Translations under genes and position numbers: made by a program | The notes under the pieces: model-generated | Seen by the model: the letters and a program-made list of their open reading frames with translations, nothing else | Databases searched by the model: none | What the model was told of the DNA's origin: nothing | Source of the DNA: Firmicutes bacterium UBA4882 | GTDB lineage: Bacteria > Bacillota > UBA4882 | DNA length: 44,046 bases | Assembly: GCA_002399265.1 (NCBI GenBank) | Contig: DHDG01000015.1 | Coordinates: 1 to 44,046 of the forward strand | Direction of reading: 5' to 3' | In this document: positions 1 to 8,087 of the stretch, one piece after another | How positions within the stretch are numbered: the first letter of the stretch is position 1 | How the letters are laid out: every line of letters starts with the position of its first letter

Positions 1-2759
1 TAGAAATTAACGGCTTCTTCGAGGTTCTGCCGCGGGATACCGAAATTCTCGTGCCACTGGTTGAACTGGCAAATTTGACAGGTACACTGGTATCCTGGCA
101 TCCCAAAGAGGGAACGGCATCGTTTTCCCGGTTGTCAGATGGCGTTACTTGTTTCGTGAATACCAATGCAGCGCTTATGGTTATTGGAATGGATAAACCG
201 GTTGCTCTAAATCCGGCTCCCGCCATCTATAACGCTATGCCGCATGTACCGCTTACAGTAATTCGAGAAGCTCTTGGATATGCTGCTGAGTGGGACTTTG
301 TCAACCAAGTTCTGAACTTGAAAATCGCCTCTTATCAAGGTGATCGTCATTACTCTGAAATTACATCTGGAGATGGCTTACCTGTTATTGAGGGTGAGGG
401 GGGGGACCGGATCCATGGCCCCGTGGATATAAATTTCTCTCTGAGTTCTGATTTAGATGAAACCTTCTGGCAGCTGGGGCTTGGAGCGCCCATTGCTATT
501 CCCGGTTTTCCGCTGGAGTGGCGTGTTTCCCTAATGGGAGGCAGTATCGTCAAACCGGTTGCTCTGAAGGAGTTAAGCCTCAGTTATCAGAGCGAGCTGT
601 TTCAGCTAATACTGGGAGACTATGCGCTGGCTTTTCCCGGCTATCTTTCCGATATGCGCTTAAGGGGATTGGCATTCGGAATGCCGGATGTCTCCGAAAA
701 GGATCTAAATTACCAGAAATTCAGCTGGAGCGGGGTTGCGCCGGCGGGCGCAACCGTGCAATTATATGTTGACGGGTTGTTTTATGAATCGCAGGAAACA
801 CCAGACGGCAAATATGCGTTTTATGGTGTACCGCTGAGGGCTTTTGGCACGTCATTTCTATTACTAAAGGTTATCAATCCAGACGGATCAATCTATGAAA
901 CGATTGCGCGAGAAGTATCTGCAGCGCCGCTCACTGAAGAACATGGCAGCGGCAGGCTTACGGCAGCCTTCGGGATGATTGCGGACAAGCCTTGGGTCGA
1001 GCCTGAAACACAATACCTGCTTGGTGCGGATTCTCGCTATGGCTTTCTGCCTTGGCTGACTGGCAGACTGATGTTTGTGCGTAGCGCTCCCATAAAGGAA
1101 ACGTCGATCGAGAATAAACCTTTCACCAATAATTTTTTGAATGGGTCTTTGTTGTTTTTTTCGGATACCACCAGTCTGAACCTGGATGTGATTTACGGCC
1201 GCAATCAACAACCCGCTTTGATGGCTGAGCCCGCCAACGATTTCGGCGTGCACGCTGCTGTTCGTTGGTCAAGAGCAAAGATCGGCATTCAGGGAATTGC
1301 CTATTATTTTGGTCCGCAGTTGTATCTGCCTGGGGCAGAAAAGCCAGAAAACAGATATGGCGGTAATCTTACCGCTGTATGGAATCCAAAGGCAGGATCC
1401 TTATTGAATTTTTGGTACAGTTTTGAGGGAGAACCATCGCCAGATTCTTTCCTGGTACACCAATTATCTCTGCGTTACAATCAGTCCTTTGATACCGGCT
1501 TTTCTTTTGGCGCTCAAACCAGACTGTGGTATGATCCTTCCAGCTCAAATCCTTGGGGCAGTATTTTCGCTCTAGCCGGTAATTACTTCAGCCATCAGTT
1601 GACAGCAAAGGCAGAGACAAATTTGCGCTGGTCCTGGTCGGAACCGGCAGGCTCTATACTTGTATTTTCCGGGGAAGCAAGCGTAGTAGCTGGCTTAAGG
1701 AACGCCTCCAAAATCGGACTGAAATTATCCGGATCTGGCGGTGCATCAACTAATGCCAGATTTGGGGGAACCCTACAGTACAACCTACCGGTTACCCAGA
1801 TGCACTTTCTGGACTTTTCCCTGGCATATTTGTATCCCGATCACTATCTGTTGCCGATGTCCGAAAAGGCAGCCAGCGTATCAGCAGGGATCACTTGGCG
1901 CGCGTTCTGGCAGCGCAACATTTTGTCTGCCGTCAGTGTGACCGGAACATATCTTGCCAGAGAAGAAGAACACTATGAACTCTTTCCAACGTTGAAAGTA
2001 GCCTTGTCAGATAAAAGCGGTTCGGGATGGAAAGCGGAAGCGTGCTACACAGCCAGACCTACAGATCCGTCCCTGACAGTCTCTTTAAAGGTTAATAAAT
2101 CATTGTTGCTTTTCCCGGGAACTGTGGCTGCTGCTCCGGACGGTATCTCAGAGCTGGCCAGTATCGTTGCAGGTGTGGTTTTCCGCGACGATAACGGCAA
2201 TGGCAGGCAGGATTCGGGAGAACCTGGTATACCCGGTTTGACTATCGAGCTGGGTCCTTGGAAGGCAGTAACAGACCGGCAGGGAATCTACATATTCAGA
2301 GGGATTGTGCCAGGACAATATACACTGCGTGTGCTGCCCGCCGATATTCCTATCCAATATTCGCTGGCAGGAGGACCATGGTTGGTCACAGTCGAAGATC
2401 AAACCAGGTTGTGGCATGAAGTTCCATTGAAATTCTGGGGCACAGTCAGCGGCTACGTCTATAGCGATCAAAACAACAACGGCATATTTGATGAGGCCGA
2501 TCAGCCACTGCCGGGAATTCAGGTTCTGATCGACGGTGAACCCAGCGGCATTTATACTGACGCCTATGGATTCTATTATCTGGAAGGCTTGGCCATTGGA
2601 CGGTATGTCCTGACTCTGGACAAGGAAACATTGCCTGATTTCGATGTGGTCATTGAGGCCGAAGCGGAAGGGACCCCTGTTTTCGCCGCCATTACCATAG
2701 AGATTAGTGCTGAAAATCCGGATCTTTCCGATTGCGATTTTGGCATCACAGCGTATTAA
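1..2759 (+). CDS. Usher-like beta-barrel protein with stalk and SdrD-B-like domains (5' end outside window)
   Basis: The reading frame is open from position 3 and already reads as protein before the first GTG at 51, so the true start lies upstream and this is a C-terminal part of over 900 residues. In order I see: a copper-amine-oxidase-N-type stalk domain (about window residues 50-110, with VPLTVIREALGYAAEW); an usher-like region (GDYALAFPGY...LRG, then APAGATVQLYVDGLFYES, G-Y-F-VPL and PDG motifs); a long stretch of alternating aromatic/polar strands typical of an outer-membrane barrel; and two SdrD-B/Cna-B-like domains (FRDDNGNGRQDSGEPGIPG and YSDQNNNGIFDEADQPLPG). In chaperone-usher systems such barrels export fimbrial subunits; that role here is inference. 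The next gene, 12 bp downstream, encodes a small secreted protein that could be its substrate. It could instead be another surface barrel. Confidence 0.75.
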   Translation, partial: EINGFFEVLPRDTEILVPLVELANLTGTLVSWHPKEGTASFSRLSDGVTCFVNTNAALMVIGMDKPVALNPAPAIYNAMPHVPLTVIREALGYAAEWDFVNQVLNLKIASYQGDRHYSEITSGDGLPVIEGEGGDRIHGPVDINFSLSSDLDETFWQLGLGAPIAIPGFPLEWRVSLMGGSIVKPVALKELSLSYQSELFQLILGDYALAFPGYLSDMRLRGLAFGMPDVSEKDLNYQKFSWSGVAPAGATVQLYVDGLFYESQETPDGKYAFYGVPLRAFGTSFLLLKVINPDGSIYETIAREVSAAPLTEEHGSGRLTAAFGMIADKPWVEPETQYLLGADSRYGFLPWLTGRLMFVRSAPIKETSIENKPFTNNFLNGSLLFFSDTTSLNLDVIYGRNQQPALMAEPANDFGVHAAVRWSRAKIGIQGIAYYFGPQLYLPGAEKPENRYGGNLTAVWNPKAGSLLNFWYSFEGEPSPDSFLVHQLSLRYNQSFDTGFSFGAQTRLWYDPSSSNPWGSIFALAGNYFSHQLTAKAETNLRWSWSEPAGSILVFSGEASVVAGLRNASKIGLKLSGSGGASTNARFGGTLQYNLPVTQMHFLDFSLAYLYPDHYLLPMSEKAASVSAGITWRAFWQRNILSAVSVTGTYLAREEEHYELFPTLKVALSDKSGSGWKAEACYTARPTDPSLTVSLKVNKSLLLFPGTVAAAPDGISELASIVAGVVFRDDNGNGRQDSGEPGIPGLTIELGPWKAVTDRQGIYIFRGIVPGQYTLRVLPADIPIQYSLAGGPWLVTVEDQTRLWHEVPLKFWGTVSGYVYSDQNNNGIFDEADQPLPGIQVLIDGEPSGIYTDAYGFYYLEGLAIGRYVLTLDKETLPDFDVVIEAEAEGTPVFAAITIEISAENPDLSDCDFGITAY

Positions 2760-2771
2760 AGAAAGTATGGG

Positions 2772-3317
2772 ATGATGAAAATGCGCAAAGTTTTCCTTCT
2801 GATACTCATATGCTTCTTAATGACGTCTCTGATTGCTGAAGCCCAGATCATTACGGTGGGTGTTACGGCAGATATTTTCAGTTTTTTGGAGCTTCATTTT
2901 AATGACGCCTCCGTTTATGATTGGTTCTTTATAAGGGACGAGGCCGCCACTACGATATCATGGGATGGAATGGCTCAAACGCCTGCCGAAAGCGAAGGGG
3001 ACTCAGACGCCTATTTGGAAAGCTCGATATATATGCTGCGGGTTTGGAGCACTGCTCCCTGGGATCTTACCATCACGATGCCAGATTACCTTGAGACAGC
3101 CGCCGGGGATGCGGTACCGCTGACCTGGCAGTTTGGGGAGAACTCTGCTTTGATAGGTACGGATTATTCCTCCGGATCGATCAGCATAAAAAACATTTAT
3201 AGTAGTTTTTCCTCGGATGATTATATCCGGTATCTGCGTTTTCGCATTCCTTACTACTGGAAAATGGCTCCTGGTGAATATCAAGGGACCGGAACCATTA
3301 AGGCTTTCACAATTTGA
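2772..3317 (+). CDS. Small secreted protein, possible fimbrial-type subunit
   Basis: A 181-residue protein with an N-terminal signal peptide (MRKVFLLILICFLMTSLIAEA, cleavage probably near AEA-Q). The mature part is short, aromatic-rich and beta-strand-like, has no cysteine, and ends in an alternating pattern (PGEYQGTGTIKAFTI) like the final strand of spore-coat-U or fimbrial-type beta sandwiches. I do not recognise a named family. It starts 12 bp after the usher-like barrel gene and is followed by a terminator, so the two are almost certainly co-transcribed. By analogy with usher loci it could be the exported subunit, but no chaperone is visible and homology is unproven. The first ATG at 2772 is used; ATG at 2775 and 2781 are alternatives. 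Confidence 0.6.
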   Translation: MMKMRKVFLLILICFLMTSLIAEAQIITVGVTADIFSFLELHFNDASVYDWFFIRDEAATTISWDGMAQTPAESEGDSDAYLESSIYMLRVWSTAPWDLTITMPDYLETAAGDAVPLTWQFGENSALIGTDYSSGSISIKNIYSSFSSDDYIRYLRFRIPYYWKMAPGEYQGTGTIKAFTI

Positions 3318-3333
3318 GTCGGTTTAGAAGCAC

Positions 3334-3383
3334 TACCCTCGGTCTGACAATCAGCCAGACCGGGGGTATTTTGTTTGGTTTTT
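3334..3383 (+). terminator. Intrinsic terminator after the secreted-protein gene
   Basis: A 13-bp stem (arms 3334-3346 and 3356-3368, ACCCYCGGTCTG type, one mismatch) with a 9-base loop is followed by a T-rich tail. It closes the usher-like / secreted protein transcription unit. Confidence 0.8.
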
Positions 3384-3491
3384 GAATGGATTGGCGCGGC
3401 AAAGGGGTCACTAAAGGGCTGCCATAATGGGCAATAATAGTAGATGACCGATCTGCGCGGTCGCGGTCAGGCGTTTAGGCCGGAGGTAAAA

Positions 3492-4178
3492 ATGATTATC
3501 ACAATTGTGCGGACGATGATCCTCTTTTTGTTGGTGGTGCTGGTAGTCCGGCTGATGGGCAAGCGGCAGGTTGGCGAGCTCCAGCCTTATGAACTGGCGG
3601 TGACAGTTATGATTTCAAATCTGGCAGCCGTTCCAATGGAAGATACCGGCATCCCGCTGTTCTATGGCGTGATCCCGATTTTGCTGGTTTTTTCTTTTCA
3701 AGTCGGTTTATCAGTGCTTTCTCTAAAGAGCATTAAGGCGCGCGAGATCATCTGCGGCCGGCCTTCGGTAGTCGTCGAAAACGGGAAGATCATCCAATCT
3801 GAATTAAGCCGGCTGAATCTGAACTTAAACGACTTGCTGGAACAACTGCGCATAAACGGTTATGGCAATATTGAAGATGTGGAATTTGCCCTTTTTGAAA
3901 CGAATGGGCAATTTAGTATTGTTCCCAAGACAGGGAAAAGGCCTGTCACGCTGGAAGATTTGGGCCTTACGGCACCTTATGAGGGCTTAGCCTATACCTT
4001 GGTGATTGACGGGAAGATCAATCGAAGAAATCTCGTCAAAACGGGCCGTACCGAAAAATGGCTCAATACCGAAATTCAAAAGGCGGGATTTAGCGGTCCC
4101 CGCGATTTAATTATTGCCACACTAAATCCAGTCGGCGATTTTTATTGTCAGCCCAAGAAGGAGTTGAACAAGCGCTGA
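3492..4178 (+). CDS. DUF421 (YetF/YkjA family) membrane protein
   Basis: A 228-residue member of the DUF421 family. The N-terminus has three hydrophobic segments (residues about 1-85, including LLVVLVVRLMGKRQVGELQPYE, a family hallmark), followed by a soluble domain with ICGRPSVVVENGKI and the LNLNDLLEQLRINGYGNIEDVEFALFE signature. The family is common in spore formers and some members (B. subtilis SpoVA-linked or YetF types) affect spores, but the molecular function is unknown. I chose the ATG at 3492 because a GGAGG lies at 3482-3486; the frame is open back to 3444 but those 16 residues do not look like the family. It is followed after 19 bp by a DUF4363 gene, a recurrent pairing in Bacillota. 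Confidence 0.9.
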   Translation: MIITIVRTMILFLLVVLVVRLMGKRQVGELQPYELAVTVMISNLAAVPMEDTGIPLFYGVIPILLVFSFQVGLSVLSLKSIKAREIICGRPSVVVENGKIIQSELSRLNLNLNDLLEQLRINGYGNIEDVEFALFETNGQFSIVPKTGKRPVTLEDLGLTAPYEGLAYTLVIDGKINRRNLVKTGRTEKWLNTEIQKAGFSGPRDLIIATLNPVGDFYCQPKKELNKR

Positions 4179-4197
4179 AAATGGCGCTGCACAAGCG

Positions 4198-4578
4198 ATG
4201 AAAGCAGTTATTATTGCGGTTGTGATTCCGCTGCTGATTGGTGTGTTCGGTTTCTGGTCATTCACTCAAGTGAAAAGCTCTGCACTGGAAGTAGTGCGTA
4301 GTCTGGATGCACTCATCAATGCAATCGAACGGGGCCGCTGGGAGGAAGCAGCCAACAGTAGCCACCTCCTCCAGAAAGCTTGGGACAAAGCCAGCCAGGT
4401 ATGGGGGCCATTCAAAGATCATGATGAAATTGATGCCTTATTTGAAATGATTGTCAGAACACAGCATTTCACCGCAGAGCGCCAAAAGGAAGAAGCGCTG
4501 ACAGAGGCGGGTGTAGCACGTAGTTTCGCGCATCACATGTATCAGAGCGATTTGCCTGGCGTGGGGAATATCTTTTAG
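4198..4578 (+). CDS. DUF4363 family protein
   Basis: A 126-residue protein with one N-terminal hydrophobic anchor (residues about 3-22, IIAVVIPLLIGVFGFWSF) and a helical, extracytoplasmic remainder rich in E, A and H. The RGRWEEAANSSHLLQKAWDKASQVW segment is the typical DUF4363 core. The function is unknown. In many Bacillota it lies directly downstream of DUF421 genes, as here, which suggests the two proteins act together in the envelope. The start codon overlaps no clear strong ribosome-binding site, so the start is tentative. Confidence 0.8.
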   Translation: MKAVIIAVVIPLLIGVFGFWSFTQVKSSALEVVRSLDALINAIERGRWEEAANSSHLLQKAWDKASQVWGPFKDHDEIDALFEMIVRTQHFTAERQKEEALTEAGVARSFAHHMYQSDLPGVGNIF

Positions 4579-4588
4579 CGGAAGATTC

Positions 4589-6034
4589 TTGAACAGTTTT
4601 TGGGCGCATAAGGTGTACCATTCAAAGAATTGGGTGATACCCTTGCGCAGACCGATTTTAAAGAATTATCTCACACTGATGGTTTCCTCATTAGGGGTTT
4701 GGTTGGCCATGTTTGCCAACCGGGCGATTATTGTCAGGCTGGCAGGAGCCGAGGCGCTTGGGCTCTACCAGATGGTTTTTCCAGCTTACCGTCTCATTGC
4801 CACAATAGTGACTATTGGCCTGCCGACAGTTCTAACGACGCTAGTGGCCGATTATATCTCCCGCGGAACAGCTGAGGAGGCAGAACGGATACGTAGGATT
4901 GCGGCGGCCGTCATCTTTGTGCTGTCGATCGGCGCTTCAATATTGCTTTGGAGCCTGCGAGACTGGCTGGCCGTCCATTTTTTCGCAGATTCAAGAGTTT
5001 CCACAGCGCTAATCTTTATGCCGCTGGCGCTCATTTTTTCTTGCGAGGCCGCGGTGCTGCAAGCCTATTATCACGGACGCAACAATATGAAACCCTTTGC
5101 CGTCTCCCAGGGCGTTGAGCAGGTCGTGCGGATCGGCCTGACAATAGTCTTATTGTCCAAGTTCCAGACGGCGCCCCTGCAGGCTGCGGCAGCGATGGCC
5201 GCCTCGGCAGCCGCTGAAATTGCCGGTTTTGCTGCTCTGGTTCTCTTTCGCAGGACTGAGGCAGACGCGGCCGTCGCAACAAGCAGCATAAAGACTGCAA
5301 CAGCACCTCTATTGCGGAACATGATCGCATTGTCACTGCCCTTAATGTTTAGTGGCTTTGTCGGCTCTGTGCTCCATATGGCCAATGTAGTACTTGTTCC
5401 GCGGAGGCTTTTTCAATGCGGATACAGCATGGGGCAAGCTACCAAGGCAATGGGAGAGCTATTTGGCATGGCCCAGCCAATCGTGTTTTTTCCCCAGGTC
5501 CTGGTATATCCAGCGGCTTCTGCTTTGTTGCCGCTGATTTCGGCGGCAGGCGGAAATCCCAGTAAAGAAGCTGATTTGGCAAAAAAGCTGCGCAAAGCTT
5601 ATCGCGGGGCCGTTGGCTTGGGAATAGTATCCCTGGTGCTATTGTACATCGGCGGACCGCAGATTGCGCAGGCGCTTTATGGGACAGCGGTTGCCGGCAA
5701 ATATATCAAAATGCTTGCCCTGGCGCTACCATGCGCCTTCACAGGCGTGATTTCCATCGCTATATTGAATGGCTTACGCAAGAATACGACAGTATTATTG
5801 GTAACATTTTTAGATGCAGTAGTGGAAACAGGGTTGCTCTATGCGCTAACACAGCCGCGCTTTGGAGGGTTAAATGGGACGGTAGCAGCCACACTGGCAG
5901 GTTGGATCTTCTTTGCATCAGTTGCGGGCGTAGCTGCCTATATGGAATACCGGAAGGTTTTTTACTCCCCGGCACGGGCGGCAGCGGCTTTGCGATCCAG
6001 CCACCAGGTAGTGGCAGCCAATCCCAGACCATAG
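4589..6034 (+). CDS. spoVB: SpoVB/MurJ-like lipid flippase family protein (stage V sporulation protein B-like)
   Basis: A polytopic protein of about 480 residues with 12-14 hydrophobic segments and the conserved beginning of the polysaccharide-transporter / MviN superfamily (LGVWLAMFANRAIIVRLAGAE, then GLYQMVFPAYRLIATIVTIGLPTVLTTLVAD). B. subtilis SpoVB is needed for spore cortex peptidoglycan synthesis and is thought to flip lipid-linked precursors. I infer the same role, supported by the adjacent DUF421 and DUF4363 genes. TTG at 4589 has a GGAAG four bases upstream; TTG at 4643 would give a start closer to that of relatives, so the N-terminus is uncertain. Its 3' end overlaps the convergent gene on the other strand by 73 bp. 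Confidence 0.85.
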   Translation: MNSFWAHKVYHSKNWVIPLRRPILKNYLTLMVSSLGVWLAMFANRAIIVRLAGAEALGLYQMVFPAYRLIATIVTIGLPTVLTTLVADYISRGTAEEAERIRRIAAAVIFVLSIGASILLWSLRDWLAVHFFADSRVSTALIFMPLALIFSCEAAVLQAYYHGRNNMKPFAVSQGVEQVVRIGLTIVLLSKFQTAPLQAAAAMAASAAAEIAGFAALVLFRRTEADAAVATSSIKTATAPLLRNMIALSLPLMFSGFVGSVLHMANVVLVPRRLFQCGYSMGQATKAMGELFGMAQPIVFFPQVLVYPAASALLPLISAAGGNPSKEADLAKKLRKAYRGAVGLGIVSLVLLYIGGPQIAQALYGTAVAGKYIKMLALALPCAFTGVISIAILNGLRKNTTVLLVTFLDAVVETGLLYALTQPRFGGLNGTVAATLAGWIFFASVAGVAAYMEYRKVFYSPARAAAALRSSHQVVAANPRP

Positions 6035-6423
6035 ATTAGGTGAGAAAATAACCAGCCGAGTGCGGAAGCGGTGTTGGGAGAGAGCAGGTCATTGATGTCC
6101 ATTATATGGGATAGAATGCCGAAGGACACCCAGATAAAGATGCTGTACGACACTCCTTTAATAAAAAGATAATCGTTGCCGAAAACCCATAATAGCAATT
6201 GAAAACCAATCCCAAACATAGCACTGAAGGATATATGAGCGCACAATCCCAGCACAAGACCGAGTGGCTGCGTGCTTTCAGCTCGGGAAATGAAAATAAA
6301 GGCACCTTTTTGCAGGATATGGCTGTCTGTTAGATTCAGCAGTCTGAGGAGCAGCGAAACCAGCATCATCACAAATCCTGCGCAGACGCCAACAAAGATT
6401 CCTCGCATAAAACGCTCCTGCAT
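5962..6423 (-). CDS. Small four-helix membrane protein of unknown function
   Basis: A 153-residue integral membrane protein with about four hydrophobic segments (GIFVGVCAGFVMMLVSLLL near the start, LGLVLGLCAHISFSAMFGIGF, GVSYSIFIWVSFGIL, LGWLFSHLIYGLGLA). The overall pattern resembles YqhR/YagU-type small membrane proteins of Bacillota, but I cannot name it with certainty. The ATG at 6423 is chosen because GGAAAGGCAGGA sits just upstream on the minus strand; the frame continues to 6459. It lies 80 bp downstream of the MFS transporter gene on the same strand and probably shares its transcript. Its 3' end runs into the tail of the spoVB-like gene. Confidence 0.7.
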   Translation of the reverse strand: MQERFMRGIFVGVCAGFVMMLVSLLLRLLNLTDSHILQKGAFIFISRAESTQPLGLVLGLCAHISFSAMFGIGFQLLLWVFGNDYLFIKGVSYSIFIWVSFGILSHIMDINDLLSPNTASALGWLFSHLIYGLGLAATTWWLDRKAAAARAGE

Positions 6424-6503
6424 ACTTGTCCTGCCTTTCCATAACACTAACCAAAGCATAAACCAAATAGCTACTCTGCTTGTCTATTTTATCTATCCTC
6501 GGC

Positions 6504-7871
6504 TTATTTATTCCAAAACTGGGGGAGCCTGCGCCTGGTCGATTTGTCTGCTGCCACTTTGCGGTTGGGGGTCACCAGACCGGAATAGCAGGCAAAGGCA
6601 AACGCTCCGGCAGCCCGGACTGCTGCGGTAGCTAACAGTGCTCCTTTGATGCCTAGTAAATCAGCAGCGAAGTTTCCCACAAAAGGTGCAATCGCCGCCG
6701 ATAAATTGATTAAGGTATTATTATAGGCAATGAACTTAGTGCGGTGTTCTTTCGGAGAGACTTCCAGCAGAGAATTAAATAAGATCAGCACAGTTCCGGC
6801 TACGAAAAATCCCATCGATAAGTTAAAGAACGCAATCATCCACAATTTGCTGGAAAGAACATAAAAAACGGGGTTGACCGCCATACCCAGGGTTGCGAAA
6901 ACAAGTCCGCGCATATTGCCGACCCGATCCGCATAGCGTCCCCACCAGCGGTAGGACAAGAAGGAAGCAATTCCTTGTGAAACCGTAAACCATGCCATCC
7001 AGAAGTTATCCGCTCCCAGATGTTTGACCTGATAGATTGTGAAGAGCGGCCAGCCCATTTGCCAGCCGAAATGAAACAGTACCGAGCAGAGATTGTAGCG
7101 GAAATATTGCTTGTGTGCGAGCACCGTCCTAATCTCAGTTTTGAACCTTTTCCTAACAGGCTGAGACCTATCCGGTACAAGTGTTGCTGCCTCCTTGACC
7201 TTACTCTCGCCTTTCGCATCGCCTTCTTGGATCAAAGTAAAAATGGCAATTTCAATTAGTGAAACACAGAACGCTACTAGAAACATTACCTGATACCCGG
7301 AGGGGAAACTGAGCAGATCCAGCATTTTTCCAGCTAGCAGTGTAGGCAGAAAACCGACCAGTCCCGACCATTGATTACGTCGGGCAAAGACGCTGCCGCG
7401 CTCTTTTGGGGGGATGATGTCCCCCATTAATGACTGCCATGACACATTGGCGATTGCACCCGGCAAATTCATCAGGCCGACCAGAGCGACCAGAACAGCT
7501 GCGCGTGTGTCGCCAGTAAACAATGGCACGCAGGCAATTGCCAGAATAAATAATCTGTTGGCCAGGAAAAAAGCAGCCGTAATCTTCTTTTTGGTGCTAA
7601 AGCGACGGATAAAGGAGGCACCCGGAATCATGGCTGCGACACTCATCAGTGCCGGGAGCGATGACAGCAGGGCTACCTGGCTGTTCGTGGCACCCAGTTT
7701 AATGGCAAAAATGCCGAGGAAAGGAGTAAATACACTGTTCGCCAGATTCTGTAGTGCACCGTGCCAGATATTAATCTTAATATTATGATTTAGATCAGAA
7801 GCATTGCCTTGATTGCGCACATTGCCTTGATCGCGCGCATTGCCTTGATTCCGGCTACGCCAAAGTATCAC
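6504..7871 (-). CDS. Major facilitator superfamily transporter
   Basis: A 455-residue protein with 12 predicted membrane segments. The first helix pair (NIWHGALQNLANSVFTPFLGIFAIKLGATNSQVALLSSLPAL) and the loop PPKERGSVFARRNQWSGLVG place it among MFS permeases; the substrate cannot be read from sequence. The GTG at 7871 is supported by GGGGAGG eight bases upstream. The N-terminal cytoplasmic tail before the first helix is unusual: it is built of three copies of a hexapeptide (R-N/D-Q-G-N-x) encoded by an 18-bp tandem repeat. It is divergent from the transglutaminase-like gene, with a large palindrome between them. Confidence 0.85.
   Translation of the reverse strand: MILWRSRNQGNARDQGNVRNQGNASDLNHNIKINIWHGALQNLANSVFTPFLGIFAIKLGATNSQVALLSSLPALMSVAAMIPGASFIRRFSTKKKITAAFFLANRLFILAIACVPLFTGDTRAAVLVALVGLMNLPGAIANVSWQSLMGDIIPPKERGSVFARRNQWSGLVGFLPTLLAGKMLDLLSFPSGYQVMFLVAFCVSLIEIAIFTLIQEGDAKGESKVKEAATLVPDRSQPVRKRFKTEIRTVLAHKQYFRYNLCSVLFHFGWQMGWPLFTIYQVKHLGADNFWMAWFTVSQGIASFLSYRWWGRYADRVGNMRGLVFATLGMAVNPVFYVLSSKLWMIAFFNLSMGFFVAGTVLILFNSLLEVSPKEHRTKFIAYNNTLINLSAAIAPFVGNFAADLLGIKGALLATAAVRAAGAFAFACYSGLVTPNRKVAADKSTRRRLPQFWNK
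7801..7854 (-). repeat. 18-bp x 3 in-frame tandem repeat in the MFS gene
   Basis: Units 7801-7818, 7819-7836 and 7837-7854 share the core CATTGCCTTGAT and encode successive RxQGNx hexapeptides in the N-terminal tail of the transporter. The near-identity of the units indicates recent expansion. Confidence 0.85.
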
Positions 7872-8013
7872 AATTAGAACCTCCCCTGCTCCAAGTAAAG
7901 CGAATAATTCGCCATCCGAAGTGTTTTTCCTTCCAAAAGGGGAATGGGACCGGAATGTCGAAAACGCTATGAACTAATACCAAACATTTCCCGTGAATGA
8001 CTGCAGCTATTGC

Positions 8014-8066
8014 GGCCGCCCGAACGCGCGTACAAGCTGAACTCAGCTTGTACGCGGCTTGCGGCC
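8014..8066. repeat. Large palindrome in the divergent intergenic region
   Basis: A perfect 14-bp inverted repeat (8027-8040 and 8043-8056, arm CGCGTACAAGCTGA) with a 2-base centre is flanked by a second matching pair (GGCCGC at 8014-8019 and GCGGCC at 8061-8066). It lies between the MFS and transglutaminase-like genes, 5-20 bp before the ribosome-binding site of the latter. It could be an operator, a leader hairpin or a bidirectional terminator-like element without a T tract; which one is not determinable here. Confidence 0.75.
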
Positions 8067-8087
8067 CGAAGGGGGAGTCTTGCTTTG

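Noticed and set aside
51..53. GTG at 51 as the start of the usher-like gene
   Set aside because: The same frame is open and protein-like back to position 3 and no ribosome-binding site precedes it, so the gene starts outside the window.
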